Below, piece after piece: positions 16,323 through 27,112 of a stretch of DNA of 59,849 nucleotides. A program made the translations under genes and the position numbers. Source of the stretch: Bacteroidales bacterium (GTDB taxonomy: Bacteria > Bacteroidota > Bacteroidia > Bacteroidales > UBA932); the NCBI GenBank assembly GCA_015060325.1, contig SUYQ01000016.1, forward strand, positions 1 to 59,849, given 5' to 3'. Numbering within the stretch: position 1 is the stretch's first letter; each line of letters begins with the position of its first letter. The notes under the pieces are model-generated. The model made no database searches. It saw only the letters and a program-made list of their open reading frames with translations, and was not told where the DNA came from.

Positions 16323-17975
16323 TTAACCGGTTATGATGAGTTCTACCGAGCAGCCCCAGAATGGGGATGGCGTGCATGGCTCAAGGGTGCCGTCCTTCTT
16401 AATCAGATGGACGCTTTTTACTGTGATTGTAAGGCCTCCGGACTGGAGGAGCTGAAGAGTAACCCTTTCTGCCCTGGAGCCTAAAACAGCCGCATCAAAT
16501 TCAACAGCGGAAGATGAACCAGAAAATTTGATATATTGTTCTTTCCCGTCAGAATCTCCATAGACCTTGACATGAAGCAATCCTTCGGCAGGAACCTGAT
16601 CCAGTTCAAAGGTTATTCCTTTATACTCATTCAGGTCTACCGGGGAAGACGTAAGGTGCAATTCTGACCAAAGGTCCCGGTAAATGACTTTGAAATCAAG
16701 GTCATAGTCACCAATGACCGGTATCACAGGCATGAACCCGTCGCCATGATAGCCTTTGACTATGGCTTCTGCCAGCTCCGGGGAGTTGAAGCATGGAATA
16801 GACCTGTACATGCCGTCTGACAGGTTCATCCAATGGAATGTTCCTATGCCGCGACGCTTGCACTCACCGGCAAACCACCTGGCATAATGGCAGTAGTTTT
16901 CCAGCGTAGGATTCTCGCTGAATGTCCCCCACTCTCCAACTATGACAGGACCGCCTTGCGAGACGAGGTATGCCTCCAGATCGTCAAGCATCTGTGTGAC
17001 CTCTCTCTCCATTGCCGCAAGGTCGTCAATCATGGGATAAGAATGTACCTGGAACAATATATGGTCCTTGACCTTGTCAACAGGCATCTTCATATTCAGG
17101 AGAGGTTCCAGGAGATATGGATTCCAGTTTCCTGAACCGTTGCAGGCTCCATATGTATTCACTACGAGATTTCTGACCGCATTGTTGCCGCCTGTTGCAC
17201 GAACCACATCCACGAAACTCTGCGCATAATTATTTATCGCCTGATATGCTTCTTCCGCCATTACAGGATCATAACCGACTGCAAATGATGAAAAGCACCA
17301 TGAACGTGCCTCGTCAAGCATCTCATTATATGACTCGAAAAGAAGACGCTGGTCATAGTCACGGAACCTCTCGGCGATCTGTTTCCAAAGATATTCATAT
17401 CTCTGTCTTTCTTTTGCATAGCCTTCTGCAGATGCCACCAGCCAGGCGAGTTCCACATCTGCTCCGGTGTCGTGATGGATATTGATAATGCAGTATAGTC
17501 CGGCATCAAGAACATAGTCCACGACTTCCTGCACGCGGTTCATCCACTCTTCATAGACCTTGCCGTCCGCATCCATATGCACACCCCAGGACACAGGCAC
17601 GCGGATGGCTCCGAAACCCGCATCCCTCATCATGGTCATGAGTTCCGGGCGGGTGACGGACTGTCCCCATCCTGTCTCCCATTTCTTCCAGTCTCTGCCG
17701 TCAGTGTCGCCGACCCATTGAGATTCCAACGTATTGCCGAGATTCCAGCCTACACCCATGTTGGCGATGGCTTCGAATGATGTTTCAAACACCGGCAGAG
17801 GCTCGGGTTCCGGCTCTGGGTCCGGTTCGGGCTCCGGCTCGGGTTCTGGCTCTGGTTCAGGGTCAGGCTCCACAGTAGTCTGCTGGTCATCCAGTTCCTC
17901 GATCTCGCGTTCACAAGATACAGGAGCCAAACCTACAGTCAGAGCCAGCATAAATATGAATATCCTTTTCAGCAT
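16323..17975 (-). CDS. GH5 family endoglucanase/glucomannanase lipoprotein
   Basis: This is a surface or periplasmic endo-beta-glycanase. The 550-residue protein has a lipoprotein signal (LALTVGLAPVSC), a Glu-Pro repeat linker at about residues 36-60, then a GH5 barrel beginning GVGWNLGNTLES. The acid/base Glu is in ESYNEM and the nucleophile Glu in VGEWGTF. A beta-rich domain of about 120 residues follows. The NLGNTLE opening is typical of GH5_4-like endo-beta-1,4-glucanases; in this mannan locus it probably cuts the glucosyl-rich parts of glucomannan. Its start overlaps the GH94 stop by one base (TAATG). The linker DNA is a perfect-codon repeat and may vary in length. Confidence 0.88.
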   Translation of the reverse strand: MLKRIFIFMLALTVGLAPVSCEREIEELDDQQTTVEPDPEPEPEPEPEPEPDPEPEPEPLPVFETSFEAIANMGVGWNLGNTLESQWVGDTDGRDWKKWETGWGQSVTRPELMTMMRDAGFGAIRVPVSWGVHMDADGKVYEEWMNRVQEVVDYVLDAGLYCIINIHHDTGADVELAWLVASAEGYAKERQRYEYLWKQIAERFRDYDQRLLFESYNEMLDEARSWCFSSFAVGYDPVMAEEAYQAINNYAQSFVDVVRATGGNNAVRNLVVNTYGACNGSGNWNPYLLEPLLNMKMPVDKVKDHILFQVHSYPMIDDLAAMEREVTQMLDDLEAYLVSQGGPVIVGEWGTFSENPTLENYCHYARWFAGECKRRGIGTFHWMNLSDGMYRSIPCFNSPELAEAIVKGYHGDGFMPVIPVIGDYDLDFKVIYRDLWSELHLTSSPVDLNEYKGITFELDQVPAEGLLHVKVYGDSDGKEQYIKFSGSSSAVEFDAAVLGSRAERVTLQLLQSGGLTITVKSVHLIKKDGTLEPCTPSPFWGCSVELIITG

Positions 17976-20464
17976 TATCCTAAAACTACTGTTACTTTAT
18001 GCTCGCCAGGAACGCATGGAACAATGTTTCCCCCTATCTTCTGACCGTCGAGAATCATTTCGCGGACACCCTTGCAGACTCCTTCAGGATTCTGGACGGT
18101 AATCTCGTAGAGGGCTCCACGGAATCGGCGTCTTACGGTGTATTCCCTCCACTGCGAGCAGATGCACGGATCGATTTCAAGACCGTTGTACGCAGGCTTT
18201 ATTCCCAGGATATGCTGGGTGATCGCATACCAGTTCCATGCTGCAGTACCAGTCAGCCAGCTGTTCTTGGCTTCGCCAGGCTTTGCAGCATCCTTGCCCG
18301 CAATCATCTGTGAGTATACATAAGGCTCGACCTTGTGCAGGGCGCTGTTCTCCTCTGTGTATGAAGGACATATCTTCCTGAAATATTCCCATGCATAGTC
18401 GCCGCGTCCGAGGACGGTCTCGCCTATGATGACCCAAGGGTTGTTGTGGCAGAAGATGCCGGCATTCTCCTTATAACCTGCAGGATATGAAGAAATCTCT
18501 CCATACTCCACGAAATATCTTGTAAAGGCAGGGTTGTTCAGCACGATGCCATGCTCGCAGTCGAGGCGCTCCTTGACAGAGTCAAGCGCCTTCTGCACCA
18601 TTCCCTCCTCGAGTCCGATGCCCGCCATAGAGCACCATCCCTGCGACTCGATGAAGATCTGGCCTTCCTCATTCTCGTGCGAGCCGATCTTGCGGCCGAA
18701 ATAGTCATATGCACGGAGGTACCAGTCACCGTCCCATCCATGCTTCTTCACGGCCTCTACCATATTGTCCACGAGCCTCTGAGCCCTGTCTGCCTCGGCC
18801 TGGAGGCCTCTCTCGCGGCATAGTTCCACATAATCACGGCCACATACGACGAAGAGGCCGGCGATCATCAGAGACTCGGCCTGCGAGCCTTCCGTCTTGT
18901 TCTCCGTGGTCTGGAAGGACTCGTTCGGATCCCATGAGAAGCAGTTCAGGTTGAGACAGTCGTTCCAGTCGGCACGTCCTATGAGTGGAAGCATATGAGG
19001 GCCAAGGTTGTTCACGACATGATCGAACGATATGCGCAGATGCTCCATCAGCGACACCTCCGAGCCCGGCTCGTTGTCAAACGGCACCATCTCGTCAAGT
19101 ATGCTGAAGTCACCTGTCTCCTTTACATATGCCACGGTACCGAAGATCAGCCACATCGGATCGTCGTTGAAACCGCCTCCGATGTCGTTGTTTCCACGTT
19201 TTGTCAGCGGCTGGTACTGATGGTAGCAGCCGCCGTCAGGGAACTGGGTCGAAGCTATGTCTATGATACGCTCACGCGCCCTTTCAGGTATCTGATGTAC
19301 GAATCCCACAAGGTCCTGGTTGGAGTCGCGGAAGCCCATTCCGCGGCCGATACCGCTCTCGAAGAACGAAGCGGAACGGGACATGTTGAAGGTCACCATG
19401 CACTGGTACTGGTTCCATATGTTCACCATCCTGTCGAGCTTCTCCTCCGGACTCTTTACGGAGAATATGTCCAGCAGAGCGTCCCAATATGCCTTGAGCT
19501 GGGCGAATGCCGCGTCCACCTTATCTGTCGTGTCAAAGGCGGAGATAAGCGCCCGGGCCTTCGCCTTGTTGATCACAGGCGAGCTGCCGCTGTGCAGCAG
19601 GCCCGGCACATCAAACACCAGTTTGCCGTCAGCATCCAGCACGAACTTTTCATCCTGCTCATTCTCCACATATCCCAGGAGGAATATATAGTCCCGGCTC
19701 TCGCCCGGCTCGAGTTCCACCTCGATATAATGCGATGCTATCGGACTCCAGCCGTGGGCAATGCTGTTGCCCGCAACGCCTTCCATGACATTCTGAGGGT
19801 CACGGAACTCGTTGTACAGGCCTATGAATGTCTCCCTGTCGGTGTCGAATCCGTCCACAGGAGCGTTCACGCTATAGAAAGCATAGTGGTTGCGACGCTC
19901 CTTGTATTCTGTCTTGTGATATATGACGGAGCCGTCCACCTCGACTTCTCCTGTCGAGAAGTTGCGCTGGAAGTTCTCCATGTCTGTAGCGGCATTCCAG
20001 AGACACCACTCGGCGAATGAATACAGCTTGAAACTCTTCTTGACTCCGGATGTATTGCGGAGGGTCATCTTCTGCACCTCACCCCACACTCCGAGCGGCA
20101 CGAAGAAGAGGACGCTGGCCTCGATGCCGTCCTTGGCTCCGGTGATGCGGGTGTAGCTCATTCCGTGACGGCACTCATAGAAGTCGAGCGGAGTCTTGCA
20201 AGGCTTCCAACCCGGCGACCACACGGTGCCGGCGTCATTGATATAGAAATACCTTCCGCCGTTGTCCATCGGGACATTGTTATAACGGTAACGGGTGATT
20301 CTGCGGAACTTGGCGTCCTTGCAGAATGTATATCCTCCCGCTGTGTTTGATATCAGCGAGAAGAAGTCCTCGTTGCCGAGATAATTGATCCAAGGCCAAG
20401 GCGTCTTGGGGTCGGTGATCACGTATTCGCGATTCCTGTCATCAAAATGTCCGAATGTCTTCAT
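17975..20464 (-). CDS. GH94 cellobiose phosphorylase
   Basis: The enzyme splits cellobiose with phosphate into glucose-1-phosphate and glucose in the cytoplasm. The 829-residue protein lacks a signal peptide and opens [20 protein letters not shown] and [20 protein letters not shown], nearly the textbook cellobiose phosphorylase start. The catalytic-acid region [14 protein letters not shown] is present. The family also includes chitobiose phosphorylase, but the N-terminal signature and length favour cellobiose. It follows GH36 with a 2-nt gap, and in this locus would use cellobiose released from glucomannan. Confidence 0.93.
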   Translation of the reverse strand: MKTFGHFDDRNREYVITDPKTPWPWINYLGNEDFFSLISNTAGGYTFCKDAKFRRITRYRYNNVPMDNGGRYFYINDAGTVWSPGWKPCKTPLDFYECRHGMSYTRITGAKDGIEASVLFFVPLGVWGEVQKMTLRNTSGVKKSFKLYSFAEWCLWNAATDMENFQRNFSTGEVEVDGSVIYHKTEYKERRNHYAFYSVNAPVDGFDTDRETFIGLYNEFRDPQNVMEGVAGNSIAHGWSPIASHYIEVELEPGESRDYIFLLGYVENEQDEKFVLDADGKLVFDVPGLLHSGSSPVINKAKARALISAFDTTDKVDAAFAQLKAYWDALLDIFSVKSPEEKLDRMVNIWNQYQCMVTFNMSRSASFFESGIGRGMGFRDSNQDLVGFVHQIPERARERIIDIASTQFPDGGCYHQYQPLTKRGNNDIGGGFNDDPMWLIFGTVAYVKETGDFSILDEMVPFDNEPGSEVSLMEHLRISFDHVVNNLGPHMLPLIGRADWNDCLNLNCFSWDPNESFQTTENKTEGSQAESLMIAGLFVVCGRDYVELCRERGLQAEADRAQRLVDNMVEAVKKHGWDGDWYLRAYDYFGRKIGSHENEEGQIFIESQGWCSMAGIGLEEGMVQKALDSVKERLDCEHGIVLNNPAFTRYFVEYGEISSYPAGYKENAGIFCHNNPWVIIGETVLGRGDYAWEYFRKICPSYTEENSALHKVEPYVYSQMIAGKDAAKPGEAKNSWLTGTAAWNWYAITQHILGIKPAYNGLEIDPCICSQWREYTVRRRFRGALYEITVQNPEGVCKGVREMILDGQKIGGNIVPCVPGEHKVTVVLG

Positions 20465-20466
20465 AA

Positions 20467-22659
20467 TTATTCAGCTATAAGATAAAGCACACGGCTGCTC
20501 CAGTCGTCCTGCTTGTGATAGTCCACGTTATGCTTGAGAGGTATCTCCAGGCCGTTCTCCATGAGGAACTTTCCGCTGAAGGCGAGGCCTTCGTACGGAA
20601 GCGGCACGTTGTCGATGCGGTTGAGTTCGCGCACCTTGTACATGCGGTCCGGATCCAGACCGGCCATCTTCACACGTGGGAGATGGTCGTCATAGAATGT
20701 CTCTGTCTTCCACCAATAGAACACCGCTTCTGACTTTTCCGGAGAAACATACATCATGGAAGCCATATTGTGTCCGTCATATGGTGAAACAAGTCTGTAA
20801 ATGTCGCCCAGCTGCACCACATGGCGGATTTCCTTATACTCGGATATCGCCTTGCGGCACAGGGCCTTTTCCTCCTCCGTCATGTTCTTCGGCTGGATCT
20901 CCATGCCCAGGCGGCCGCTCATGGCCACGTCGATACGATATTTCAACGATGTGGTACGGAATACCGTATGGTTCGGAGTTGCACTGATATGCGATGCCAT
21001 CGCTATTGCAGGGAAGAAATATGATGTTCCCCACTGCATGTATACTCGCTGAAGAGCATCTGTATTGTCGCTCACCCAGAACTCGTCGAACCAAGGGAGC
21101 ACTCCCCAGTTGGCGCGGCCGCCGCCGGAAGCGCAGGCCTGGATGGTGAGGTCCGGATATTTCGCGCGGATCCTGTCGCATACTGCTGCGAAACCGCGAT
21201 GATACTCTATATAGAGATGGCTCTGCCTATCCTTCGGCAGGTACTGCGAACCATGATTTGCCACCGGCATGTTAGCGTCCCACTTGATATAGTCGATATC
21301 AGGGTTCTCTGTCATCAGGTCATCCACTACCTTGAAGATGAAGTCCTGAACCTCAGGATTTGCCAGATCAAGCACCAGCTGAGTGCCTCCACGGCCTGTC
21401 ACCACATCACGCTCAGGCGCCTTGAGCACCCAGTCCGGATGTTTTTCATACAGTTCGCTGGTGGTGTTGGTCATTTCCGGCTCAATCCAGATGCCGAATT
21501 TGATGCCATGCTTATGGGCCTGCTCGACAAGCCATCCTATGCCGTTCGGCAGCTTGTTTCTGTCCACCTGCCAGTCACCCAGAGCGCAGTTGTCCGTCAG
21601 ACGAGGATACTTCACTCCGAACCAGCCGTCATCCATCACGAAGAGTTCTCCTCCCATTGATGCGATGTCTGCCATCATCTGGTCCATTCCCGGCTCATTG
21701 ATGTTGAAATAAACGCCTTCCCAACTGTTCAGGAGGATCTTGCGAAGCTTATCTCCATGCGCAAGCTTATAGTTGCGGCCCCATCTGTGGAAGTTGCGGC
21801 TGGCGCCGCTGAGGCCTTCATATGAATATGTCAGAGCAAGTTCCGGAGTCTTGAAGACTTCCTTAGGCTCGAGCTTATACGATGAGTTGTCGGGGTTGAT
21901 GCCCGCATAGAACTGATGGTAATCAGTGTCGCGGGTGTCTATGCGAAGTTCATAGTTTCCGCTGTAGCAGAGGGCTGCGCCGATAACGCGGCCGGCATTC
22001 TCCTGCGGCTTGCCGTCGAGAGAGAACATCACTTCAGCATGGTCTGTATGCGAATTTCGTGATCCGTCCTTGTTCTTGATTACTCTCATCCCACGCTCGA
22101 GCGGCTCCTGCACCAGAAGACCTTCATTGGCCCATGTGCCATGAAGATGGCTCACCCATACGTCTCCGACGCGGATAGGGAGATATCCTGAATCAAAGCG
22201 GGTCAATGTGACAGGTTTCTTCTCCTGATTCTCTATCTCCGTCCATGTCTCGATCATGTCCACATCTTGATATGCACGGTAGCATACGGTCACATAGAAA
22301 GGATATACCGTATCCTTGAGTTTGATTCTGGTCACCTTTGCGGTCGGTTCGTCTTCTGTGGTTACGCTTTCGACCTTAAGAACGGTCGAGAGGTTGCCGT
22401 CAGCGTGAGTTACGCCCAAAGATGCCTCTGAAGCGCACCATATGCCGTATGGCTGGTATGCATTATGGTGCGGAACACCTGCTGCTTCCAGCACCTTTAC
22501 ATCAGCATCGGAAAGCCTGACACCGAAATACAGGATCTGCAGTTCCCCGCCCAGCTCAGCCTTCAGCACCATCTCCGTATCCGGCGTTGCGATACGTACC
22601 TGTGCCATGGCAGCTACCGCAGCTGCCATAAAAACAATAGACATTATTATTCTTTTCAT
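20467..22659 (-). CDS. GH36 alpha-galactosidase
   Basis: The enzyme removes alpha-1,6-galactose side chains from galactomannan oligosaccharides. From the ATG at 22659 the protein has 730 residues with a signal peptide ([20 protein letters not shown]), so it acts in the periplasm. The nucleophile Asp lies in DYIKWDANM (about residue 461), the CASGGGR substrate loop follows, and the acid/base Asp is in SDNTDALQ (about 531). The length matches the roughly 730-residue GH36 type. The earlier in-frame ATG at 22689 would put extra residues before the signal peptide. The gap to the symporter gene contains a palindromic repeat. Confidence 0.94.
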   Translation of the reverse strand: MKRIIMSIVFMAAAVAAMAQVRIATPDTEMVLKAELGGELQILYFGVRLSDADVKVLEAAGVPHHNAYQPYGIWCASEASLGVTHADGNLSTVLKVESVTTEDEPTAKVTRIKLKDTVYPFYVTVCYRAYQDVDMIETWTEIENQEKKPVTLTRFDSGYLPIRVGDVWVSHLHGTWANEGLLVQEPLERGMRVIKNKDGSRNSHTDHAEVMFSLDGKPQENAGRVIGAALCYSGNYELRIDTRDTDYHQFYAGINPDNSSYKLEPKEVFKTPELALTYSYEGLSGASRNFHRWGRNYKLAHGDKLRKILLNSWEGVYFNINEPGMDQMMADIASMGGELFVMDDGWFGVKYPRLTDNCALGDWQVDRNKLPNGIGWLVEQAHKHGIKFGIWIEPEMTNTTSELYEKHPDWVLKAPERDVVTGRGGTQLVLDLANPEVQDFIFKVVDDLMTENPDIDYIKWDANMPVANHGSQYLPKDRQSHLYIEYHRGFAAVCDRIRAKYPDLTIQACASGGGRANWGVLPWFDEFWVSDNTDALQRVYMQWGTSYFFPAIAMASHISATPNHTVFRTTSLKYRIDVAMSGRLGMEIQPKNMTEEEKALCRKAISEYKEIRHVVQLGDIYRLVSPYDGHNMASMMYVSPEKSEAVFYWWKTETFYDDHLPRVKMAGLDPDRMYKVRELNRIDNVPLPYEGLAFSGKFLMENGLEIPLKHNVDYHKQDDWSSRVLYLIAE

Positions 22660-22702
22660 AATAGTGGCACGTAAAACATTAATAATCAATTAATTCGCTA
22701 TT

Positions 22703-22734
22703 ACTGCGTGCCGCCAAAGGGGAGCACGCAGAGT
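22703..22734. repeat. Palindromic repeat between the symporter and GH36 genes
   Basis: The arms CTGCGTGC and GCACGCAG surround CGCCAAAGGGGA. This core is the reverse complement of the hairpin inside the transporter gene at 50467-50508 and closely matches the terminator at 16248-16283. Between two minus-strand PUL genes it may reduce read-through or protect mRNA ends. Confidence 0.75.
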
Positions 22735-22756
22735 GGAGTAAAGGTCTGTGGAGCAA

Positions 22757-24445
22757 TTACTTATGCGCCACAACATCTCCGCGTTTTGCGGCAAGGTCGG
22801 TCTGCACGCCCTGCATCTTCTTCTTAGTGAGCGGGTAGAACCATACGACAAGGATAGACAGAGCCGCAACAATCGCCGGTACCCAGCTCATAAGGATCTT
22901 AAGACCGGTGAGGGCTTCCTCAGTCTGGACAGCACCTTCTGCCGTATTGTATCCGAATGCTGCAAGCAGCCACATCACAGCCGAACCACCGAATGCTCCG
23001 CCGAACTTCTGAGCCATGGATGCAGACGAGAAGATGAGACCTGTAGATGCTGTACCGTCCTTAAGTTCAGAGTAGTCGGCAACGTCAGCATACATACTCC
23101 ATACGAGAGGTGAAATGATGCCTGTGAATACGGAAATGATGATCTGGAATGCAACCATCGCCAGATAACCGCCGGAAGTTGCAGGAAGGAAGAAGAATGC
23201 TATGCTCAATCCGATGAGAGCAGCCATCGAAATCATATATGTGCTCTTCTTGCCGAGATGCTTGGACATAGGCACTGCAATAACGACACCGACCATGTTT
23301 GCAACTTCTCCGATCGAAAGGAAGATGCTGGCTGAAAGGAGGAAAGCCAATGATGAATCCATCTCCACAAATCTGGTCAGATAGTCATTGAAAAAGTAGG
23401 CCGTAGTCGTACCTCTTACAGTATTGAAAAGGTTGGAAGCAAGTGCTGCGCCTATAAGTATCCACCACGGCTTGTTCTTGAGCAGAAGCTTAAGGTCCTT
23501 GCCCACTGATACGGTTGACACACTCTTTACATGCTCGCGTGTCATCAGGAAGCACAGGATGAACAATGCAAAACAGAACACAGCAATGACGATCATTGCA
23601 TTGCCCCATGCAGTCGGACTAAGGGAAATATTCTTATATTGATTGCCGATTTCATTGACTGTAATGCTGCCAAGGTTCAATGAATGAGCCTTGTTCAGAC
23701 TGTCAAGTTCGTGGTTTACTATTTCAATATCGAATTTCTTGATCTGGTCGTATGTGGATTTTGAATCCAATTCTTTCGCCTCATGCTGCCTCAGTACTGC
23801 AAGCATATCTGAAACCTGCATTTCGGATTTCTCAACTTCGAAATATTCCAATACATCTACAGGCACCTCGACAGTCATTGTAGAGTTGTCCGAGCTTAGC
23901 TCGATCCTTGATATTGAATCATCCACCTTTTCAGCCGGAGCAAATGTGTTGCACAACGGCTCCCATGCAAACAATGCAATGAAGCTACCTGCATAAGCAA
24001 AGAACATTCTATATGATGACAGCACCGACTTCTGATCCGAATCAGTTGTCATTGTGTTCAACATTGCACCGTAAGGGACGTTGATGCCGGTATATACGGT
24101 CATCATCAGGATATATGTCGCATATGCCCATATTCTCTTGCCTTCATAACCGAAATCCGGTGTTGTGAAAAGAAGCACTCCTGCTACAGCAAACGGTATG
24201 GCAAAAAACAGGAGATAAGGACGATATTTTCCCCATCTGGTATTGGTTCTGTCAGCGATTATTCCCATCATAGGGTCGGATACGGCATCCCATATACGTG
24301 TCACAAGCATCAAGGCTGCTGCATCACCCAGGCCGAGGCCGAAAACGTTTGTGTAGAAGAACGGGAGGAAGTAAGAGAAGAGCTTCCAGAACATCGACGA
24401 TGCCATGTCGCCGAAACCATATCCTATTTTTTCTGTTAGTTTCAT
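22757..24445 (-). CDS. GPH family sugar:cation symporter
   Basis: The protein imports a disaccharide across the inner membrane with Na+ or H+. The 562-residue protein starts MKLTEKIGYGFGDMASSMFW and has the family motifs TRIWDAVSDPMMGIIADRT and the RPYLLFFAIPFAVAG region, with about 12 membrane helices. It is longer than usual because of a hydrophilic insertion of about 100 residues (about 145-250, from KVDDSISRIELSS to YKNISLS) between helices, of unknown role. Next to GH130 and the epimerase pathway it is probably the mannobiose importer, as in the Bacteroides fragilis mannosylglucose phosphorylase operon. Confidence 0.9.
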   Translation of the reverse strand: MKLTEKIGYGFGDMASSMFWKLFSYFLPFFYTNVFGLGLGDAAALMLVTRIWDAVSDPMMGIIADRTNTRWGKYRPYLLFFAIPFAVAGVLLFTTPDFGYEGKRIWAYATYILMMTVYTGINVPYGAMLNTMTTDSDQKSVLSSYRMFFAYAGSFIALFAWEPLCNTFAPAEKVDDSISRIELSSDNSTMTVEVPVDVLEYFEVEKSEMQVSDMLAVLRQHEAKELDSKSTYDQIKKFDIEIVNHELDSLNKAHSLNLGSITVNEIGNQYKNISLSPTAWGNAMIVIAVFCFALFILCFLMTREHVKSVSTVSVGKDLKLLLKNKPWWILIGAALASNLFNTVRGTTTAYFFNDYLTRFVEMDSSLAFLLSASIFLSIGEVANMVGVVIAVPMSKHLGKKSTYMISMAALIGLSIAFFFLPATSGGYLAMVAFQIIISVFTGIISPLVWSMYADVADYSELKDGTASTGLIFSSASMAQKFGGAFGGSAVMWLLAAFGYNTAEGAVQTEEALTGLKILMSWVPAIVAALSILVVWFYPLTKKKMQGVQTDLAAKRGDVVAHK

Positions 24446-24470
24446 ACTATTGGTTTATTGTTGGTTTTAA

Positions 24471-24568
24471 GATTCTTCGCTGACGCTCAGAATGACAGTA
24501 ATGGATTTAACATGAACTTGTCAGAAGACAGGTACTTAAATGTCATTCTGAACAAAGTGAAGAATCTT
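24471..24568. repeat. Inverted pair of REP-like repeats between the symporter and GH130 genes
   Basis: AGATTCTTCGCTGACGCTCA then GAATGACA (24471-24498) faces TGTCATTCTGAACAAAGTGA then AGAATCTT (24541-24568). The pair forms a BIME-like inverted arrangement. The right copy abuts the GH130 stop codon. Confidence 0.75.
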
Positions 24569-25725
24569 TACATCATGTTGCGGTCGATGAGTCGGTTGAG
24601 ACGTTTCACTGTTTCACCCGTAGTCAGGTCATCCTGCTCCGTATTCATGCAGTAGTCTACCAGACGGTCAATCGTAGAAGTCGCAACGTGCATACGGGTG
24701 TCGCTTGAAGCATAGTAGATGAAGACCTTTCCGTCCTCGTCTGCAATCCAGCCGTTTGCAAAAAGCACATTCATCACGTCGCCTATATACTCCCATCCTT
24801 CAGGAGCCATGAAGAATCCTGCAGGCTCTGCGATGACCTTTGAAGGATCCTCGAGAGATGTCATATACATATAAAGGACATAGCGGAGGCCGGAAGCACA
24901 GCCACGCACTCCGTGCGCGAGATGCAGCCAACCGCGGTCTGTCTTTATCGGATGAGGACCTTCGCCGTTCTTGACTTCCTTTATAGTGTGGTAGAAGCGA
25001 TGGTTGATGATCTTTTCATCCTTGATGACCACCTTCTCCATGCTGTCGACAAGAGCCCAGCCTATGCCGCCGCCGTTACCGGCGTCGATGAAACCGTCCT
25101 GCGGACGTGTATAAAGGGCATATTTTCCGTCGACAAACTCCGGATGAAGAACAACATTACGCTGCTGGGATGAAGACTCCATATCCGGAAGGCGTTCCCA
25201 GTTCACAAGGTCCTTGGTACGTGCCACTCCGGCTGCGGCTACCGCTGAAGAAAGGTCGCCCGGGGCTGCAGAAGGGTCCTTGCGCTCCACGCAGAAGATA
25301 CCGTAGATCCACCCGTCCTCATGGGCAGTCAGGCGCATGTCATAGACATTCGTTGCAGGCTCGCCATATTCAGGCATTGTGATCGGACGGTCCCAGAAAC
25401 GGAAATTATCCACTCCGTTAGGGCTCTCTGCAACGGCAAAGAATGATTTGCGGTCAGCACCTTCGACACGCACTACAAGGATATACTTTCCGTTCCATTT
25501 GATGGCTCCTGAATTGAATGCTGCATGCACTTCAAAACGTTCCATCAGGTATGGGTTGGTCTCCTTATTGAGGTCGTAGCGCCAGAAAAGAGGCGCATGG
25601 GCACCTGTAAGTATCGGGTTGACATAGCGTTCATAGACACCATTACCCTCGACAGGTTCGTTCTTTCTGGTAATGAGGGCTTCGTGCTGGGACTTCAGCC
25701 ACTCGAGTCTTTGTTCGAAAGTCAT
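24568..25725 (-). CDS. GH130 mannosylglucose phosphorylase
   Basis: The enzyme phosphorolyses 4-O-beta-mannosyl-glucose to mannose-1-phosphate and glucose in the cytoplasm. The 385-residue protein has no signal peptide. It opens [20 protein letters not shown] and [20 protein letters not shown] and has the catalytic Asp in NVYDMRLT (residue 129, matching Asp131 of the B. fragilis enzyme as I recall it), then [12 protein letters not shown] and [10 protein letters not shown]. This matches GH130_1 closely. Next to GH26 and a GPH symporter, with an epimerase in the locus, it completes the known mannobiose epimerisation-phosphorolysis route. GH130_2 mannan phosphorylases are the main alternative. 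Confidence 0.92.
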   Translation of the reverse strand: MTFEQRLEWLKSQHEALITRKNEPVEGNGVYERYVNPILTGAHAPLFWRYDLNKETNPYLMERFEVHAAFNSGAIKWNGKYILVVRVEGADRKSFFAVAESPNGVDNFRFWDRPITMPEYGEPATNVYDMRLTAHEDGWIYGIFCVERKDPSAAPGDLSSAVAAAGVARTKDLVNWERLPDMESSSQQRNVVLHPEFVDGKYALYTRPQDGFIDAGNGGGIGWALVDSMEKVVIKDEKIINHRFYHTIKEVKNGEGPHPIKTDRGWLHLAHGVRGCASGLRYVLYMYMTSLEDPSKVIAEPAGFFMAPEGWEYIGDVMNVLFANGWIADEDGKVFIYYASSDTRMHVATSTIDRLVDYCMNTEQDDLTTGETVKRLNRLIDRNMM

Positions 25726-25755
25726 ATTTTTTTTTGGTTTTATTTCTATTGTTTT

Positions 25756-25850
25756 AGATTTCTCGACTCGCTTCGCTCGCTCGAAATGACAAGGCTACTT
25801 GTAATGACAAGAGGAGGGCTCGCTCGAAATGACAAGGAGGAGCAGCGAAG
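25756..25850. repeat. REP-like repeat cluster between GH130 and GH26 genes
   Basis: AGATTTCTCGACTCGCTTCG followed by CTCGCTCGAAATGACA is followed by degenerate GCTCGCTCGAAATGACA half-copies. A 45-bp stretch around AAGGCTACTTGTAATGACAA is shared with the cluster at 26976-27108, showing recent exchange between these two gaps. Confidence 0.75.
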
Positions 25851-25855
25851 ATTCT

Positions 25856-26959
25856 TTACAATAAGACTATATCTTCCAAGGCAGCGAAGGCTTTGAAGTC
25901 TTCTGCCGAGTCCTGTCCCGGGAATGGAGCGTAGAAATGGTGCTGCATATGCGCGTCACAGGCATTTCTCCATGTGAGCACATAAGATACAGGGTAATCT
26001 TTCATCACAGGATAAAGCACCTCTGTCCACCATTTCGGGTCCTTCACGCCCTCATAGCCTGTCTCGGTGATCGCCATAAGCTTTCCATGCTCGTCAGCAA
26101 ATGCTTTGGTTATTTCAAGGGCATTCGTCATCTTGGCGATATAATCCTCACGGGTGCTGTAGAAATAGCAGTCGAAGCCGACCATATCAATGATTTCATC
26201 ACCTGGATATCTCTCGCCGAAAACCTCAACCGAGGTCAGTTCTCCTGCTCCCGGAGAATATGCCCATACGAGGTTGTCGAGGCCGCGCTCGCCTACCATA
26301 TAGTCATAGGTCATCTGCCAGAGGGCCTTGTACTGCTCTGTGGTACAGAGCTTCTGTCCCCACCAGAACCAGCTTCCGGTGTGCTCATGCCAAGGTCTCC
26401 AGATGACAGGTACTGTCTCACCGTCAGCAGTCTTGATGGAGCCGAGGAAATCCGCAGCCTTTGCAAGCCATGTCATGAAATACTCATGCTTCTCGCCGCC
26501 AGGAAGGATTGAAGCCACAACCTGGTCAGATGAAACATCCCATGCATCTCCGCCTGTGAGCGGGTTGCGCGGATGCCATGAGAAAGTCACGATGCCGCCG
26601 CGCTCATGATGGGCGACAGCGGAAGCGCGCATGTGGTCAAAGTTGTTCTTGTCCAGATTTGCCGGCCAGCCCATCTCTATGCCGCCAAGGTCCATACCGT
26701 AGACAGCCGGATATTGTCCGCATGTAGCAAATACGTCAGACTGGACATACTCTGTAGCATCATCCGCCAGTTTCCATGAATGGCCGTACATCAGGTCATC
26801 CTGATGGCCATACATTATCTTTCCTTCGTCTACAAGGCCGGAAAGACGGTCCAGAAGGGCGTCGGCAGGAGTCTGAATGTCGGACTTTTTAGGACTGCCG
26901 CACGAAATGATGACGGTAGCGGCTGCAATCAGGGTTATAGGTTTTAGGATGTATTTCAT
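25856..26959 (-). CDS. GH26 beta-mannanase lipoprotein (first)
   Basis: The enzyme cleaves beta-1,4-mannan, probably to mannobiose. From the ATG at 26959 the protein has 367 residues with lipobox Cys20 (TVIISCGS). The acid/base Glu192 lies in WRPWHEHTGSWFWWG and the nucleophile Glu299 in AITETGY. The frame continues upstream to 27082, but that stretch translates REP-like repeats (SFRASPP-type residues), so the later ATG is chosen. Its position next to GH130 and the symporter matches the B. fragilis ManA gene, whose product feeds mannobiose to the epimerase. Confidence 0.94.
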   Translation of the reverse strand: MKYILKPITLIAAATVIISCGSPKKSDIQTPADALLDRLSGLVDEGKIMYGHQDDLMYGHSWKLADDATEYVQSDVFATCGQYPAVYGMDLGGIEMGWPANLDKNNFDHMRASAVAHHERGGIVTFSWHPRNPLTGGDAWDVSSDQVVASILPGGEKHEYFMTWLAKAADFLGSIKTADGETVPVIWRPWHEHTGSWFWWGQKLCTTEQYKALWQMTYDYMVGERGLDNLVWAYSPGAGELTSVEVFGERYPGDEIIDMVGFDCYFYSTREDYIAKMTNALEITKAFADEHGKLMAITETGYEGVKDPKWWTEVLYPVMKDYPVSYVLTWRNACDAHMQHHFYAPFPGQDSAEDFKAFAALEDIVLL

Positions 26960-26975
26960 AATGATATTGTTTTTT

Positions 26976-27108
26976 AGATTTCTCGACTCGCTTCGCTCGC
27001 TCGAAATGACAGGAAGGGGGCTCGCTCGAAATGACAAGGGAGGAGGGCTCGCTCGAAATGACAAGGCTACTTGTAATGACAAGAGGAGGGACTCGCTCGA
27101 AATGACAA
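26976..27108. repeat. REP-like repeat cluster between GH26 and GH5 genes
   Basis: One complete element (AGATTTCTCGACTCGCTTCG, then CTCGCTCGAAATGACA) and at least three degenerate GCTCGCTCGAAATGACA copies fill almost the whole gap between two minus-strand genes. The right end touches the GH5 stop codon at 27113. Confidence 0.75.
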
Positions 27109-27112
27109 AAGT

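Noticed and set aside
18995..20020. 341-codon plus-strand frame inside GH94
   Set aside because: It is the antisense shadow of the GH94 gene; high GC at codon third positions of the real gene keeps it open.
26960..27082. Long N-terminus for the first GH26 enzyme
   Set aside because: It translates REP-like repeats and would bury the lipoprotein signal.
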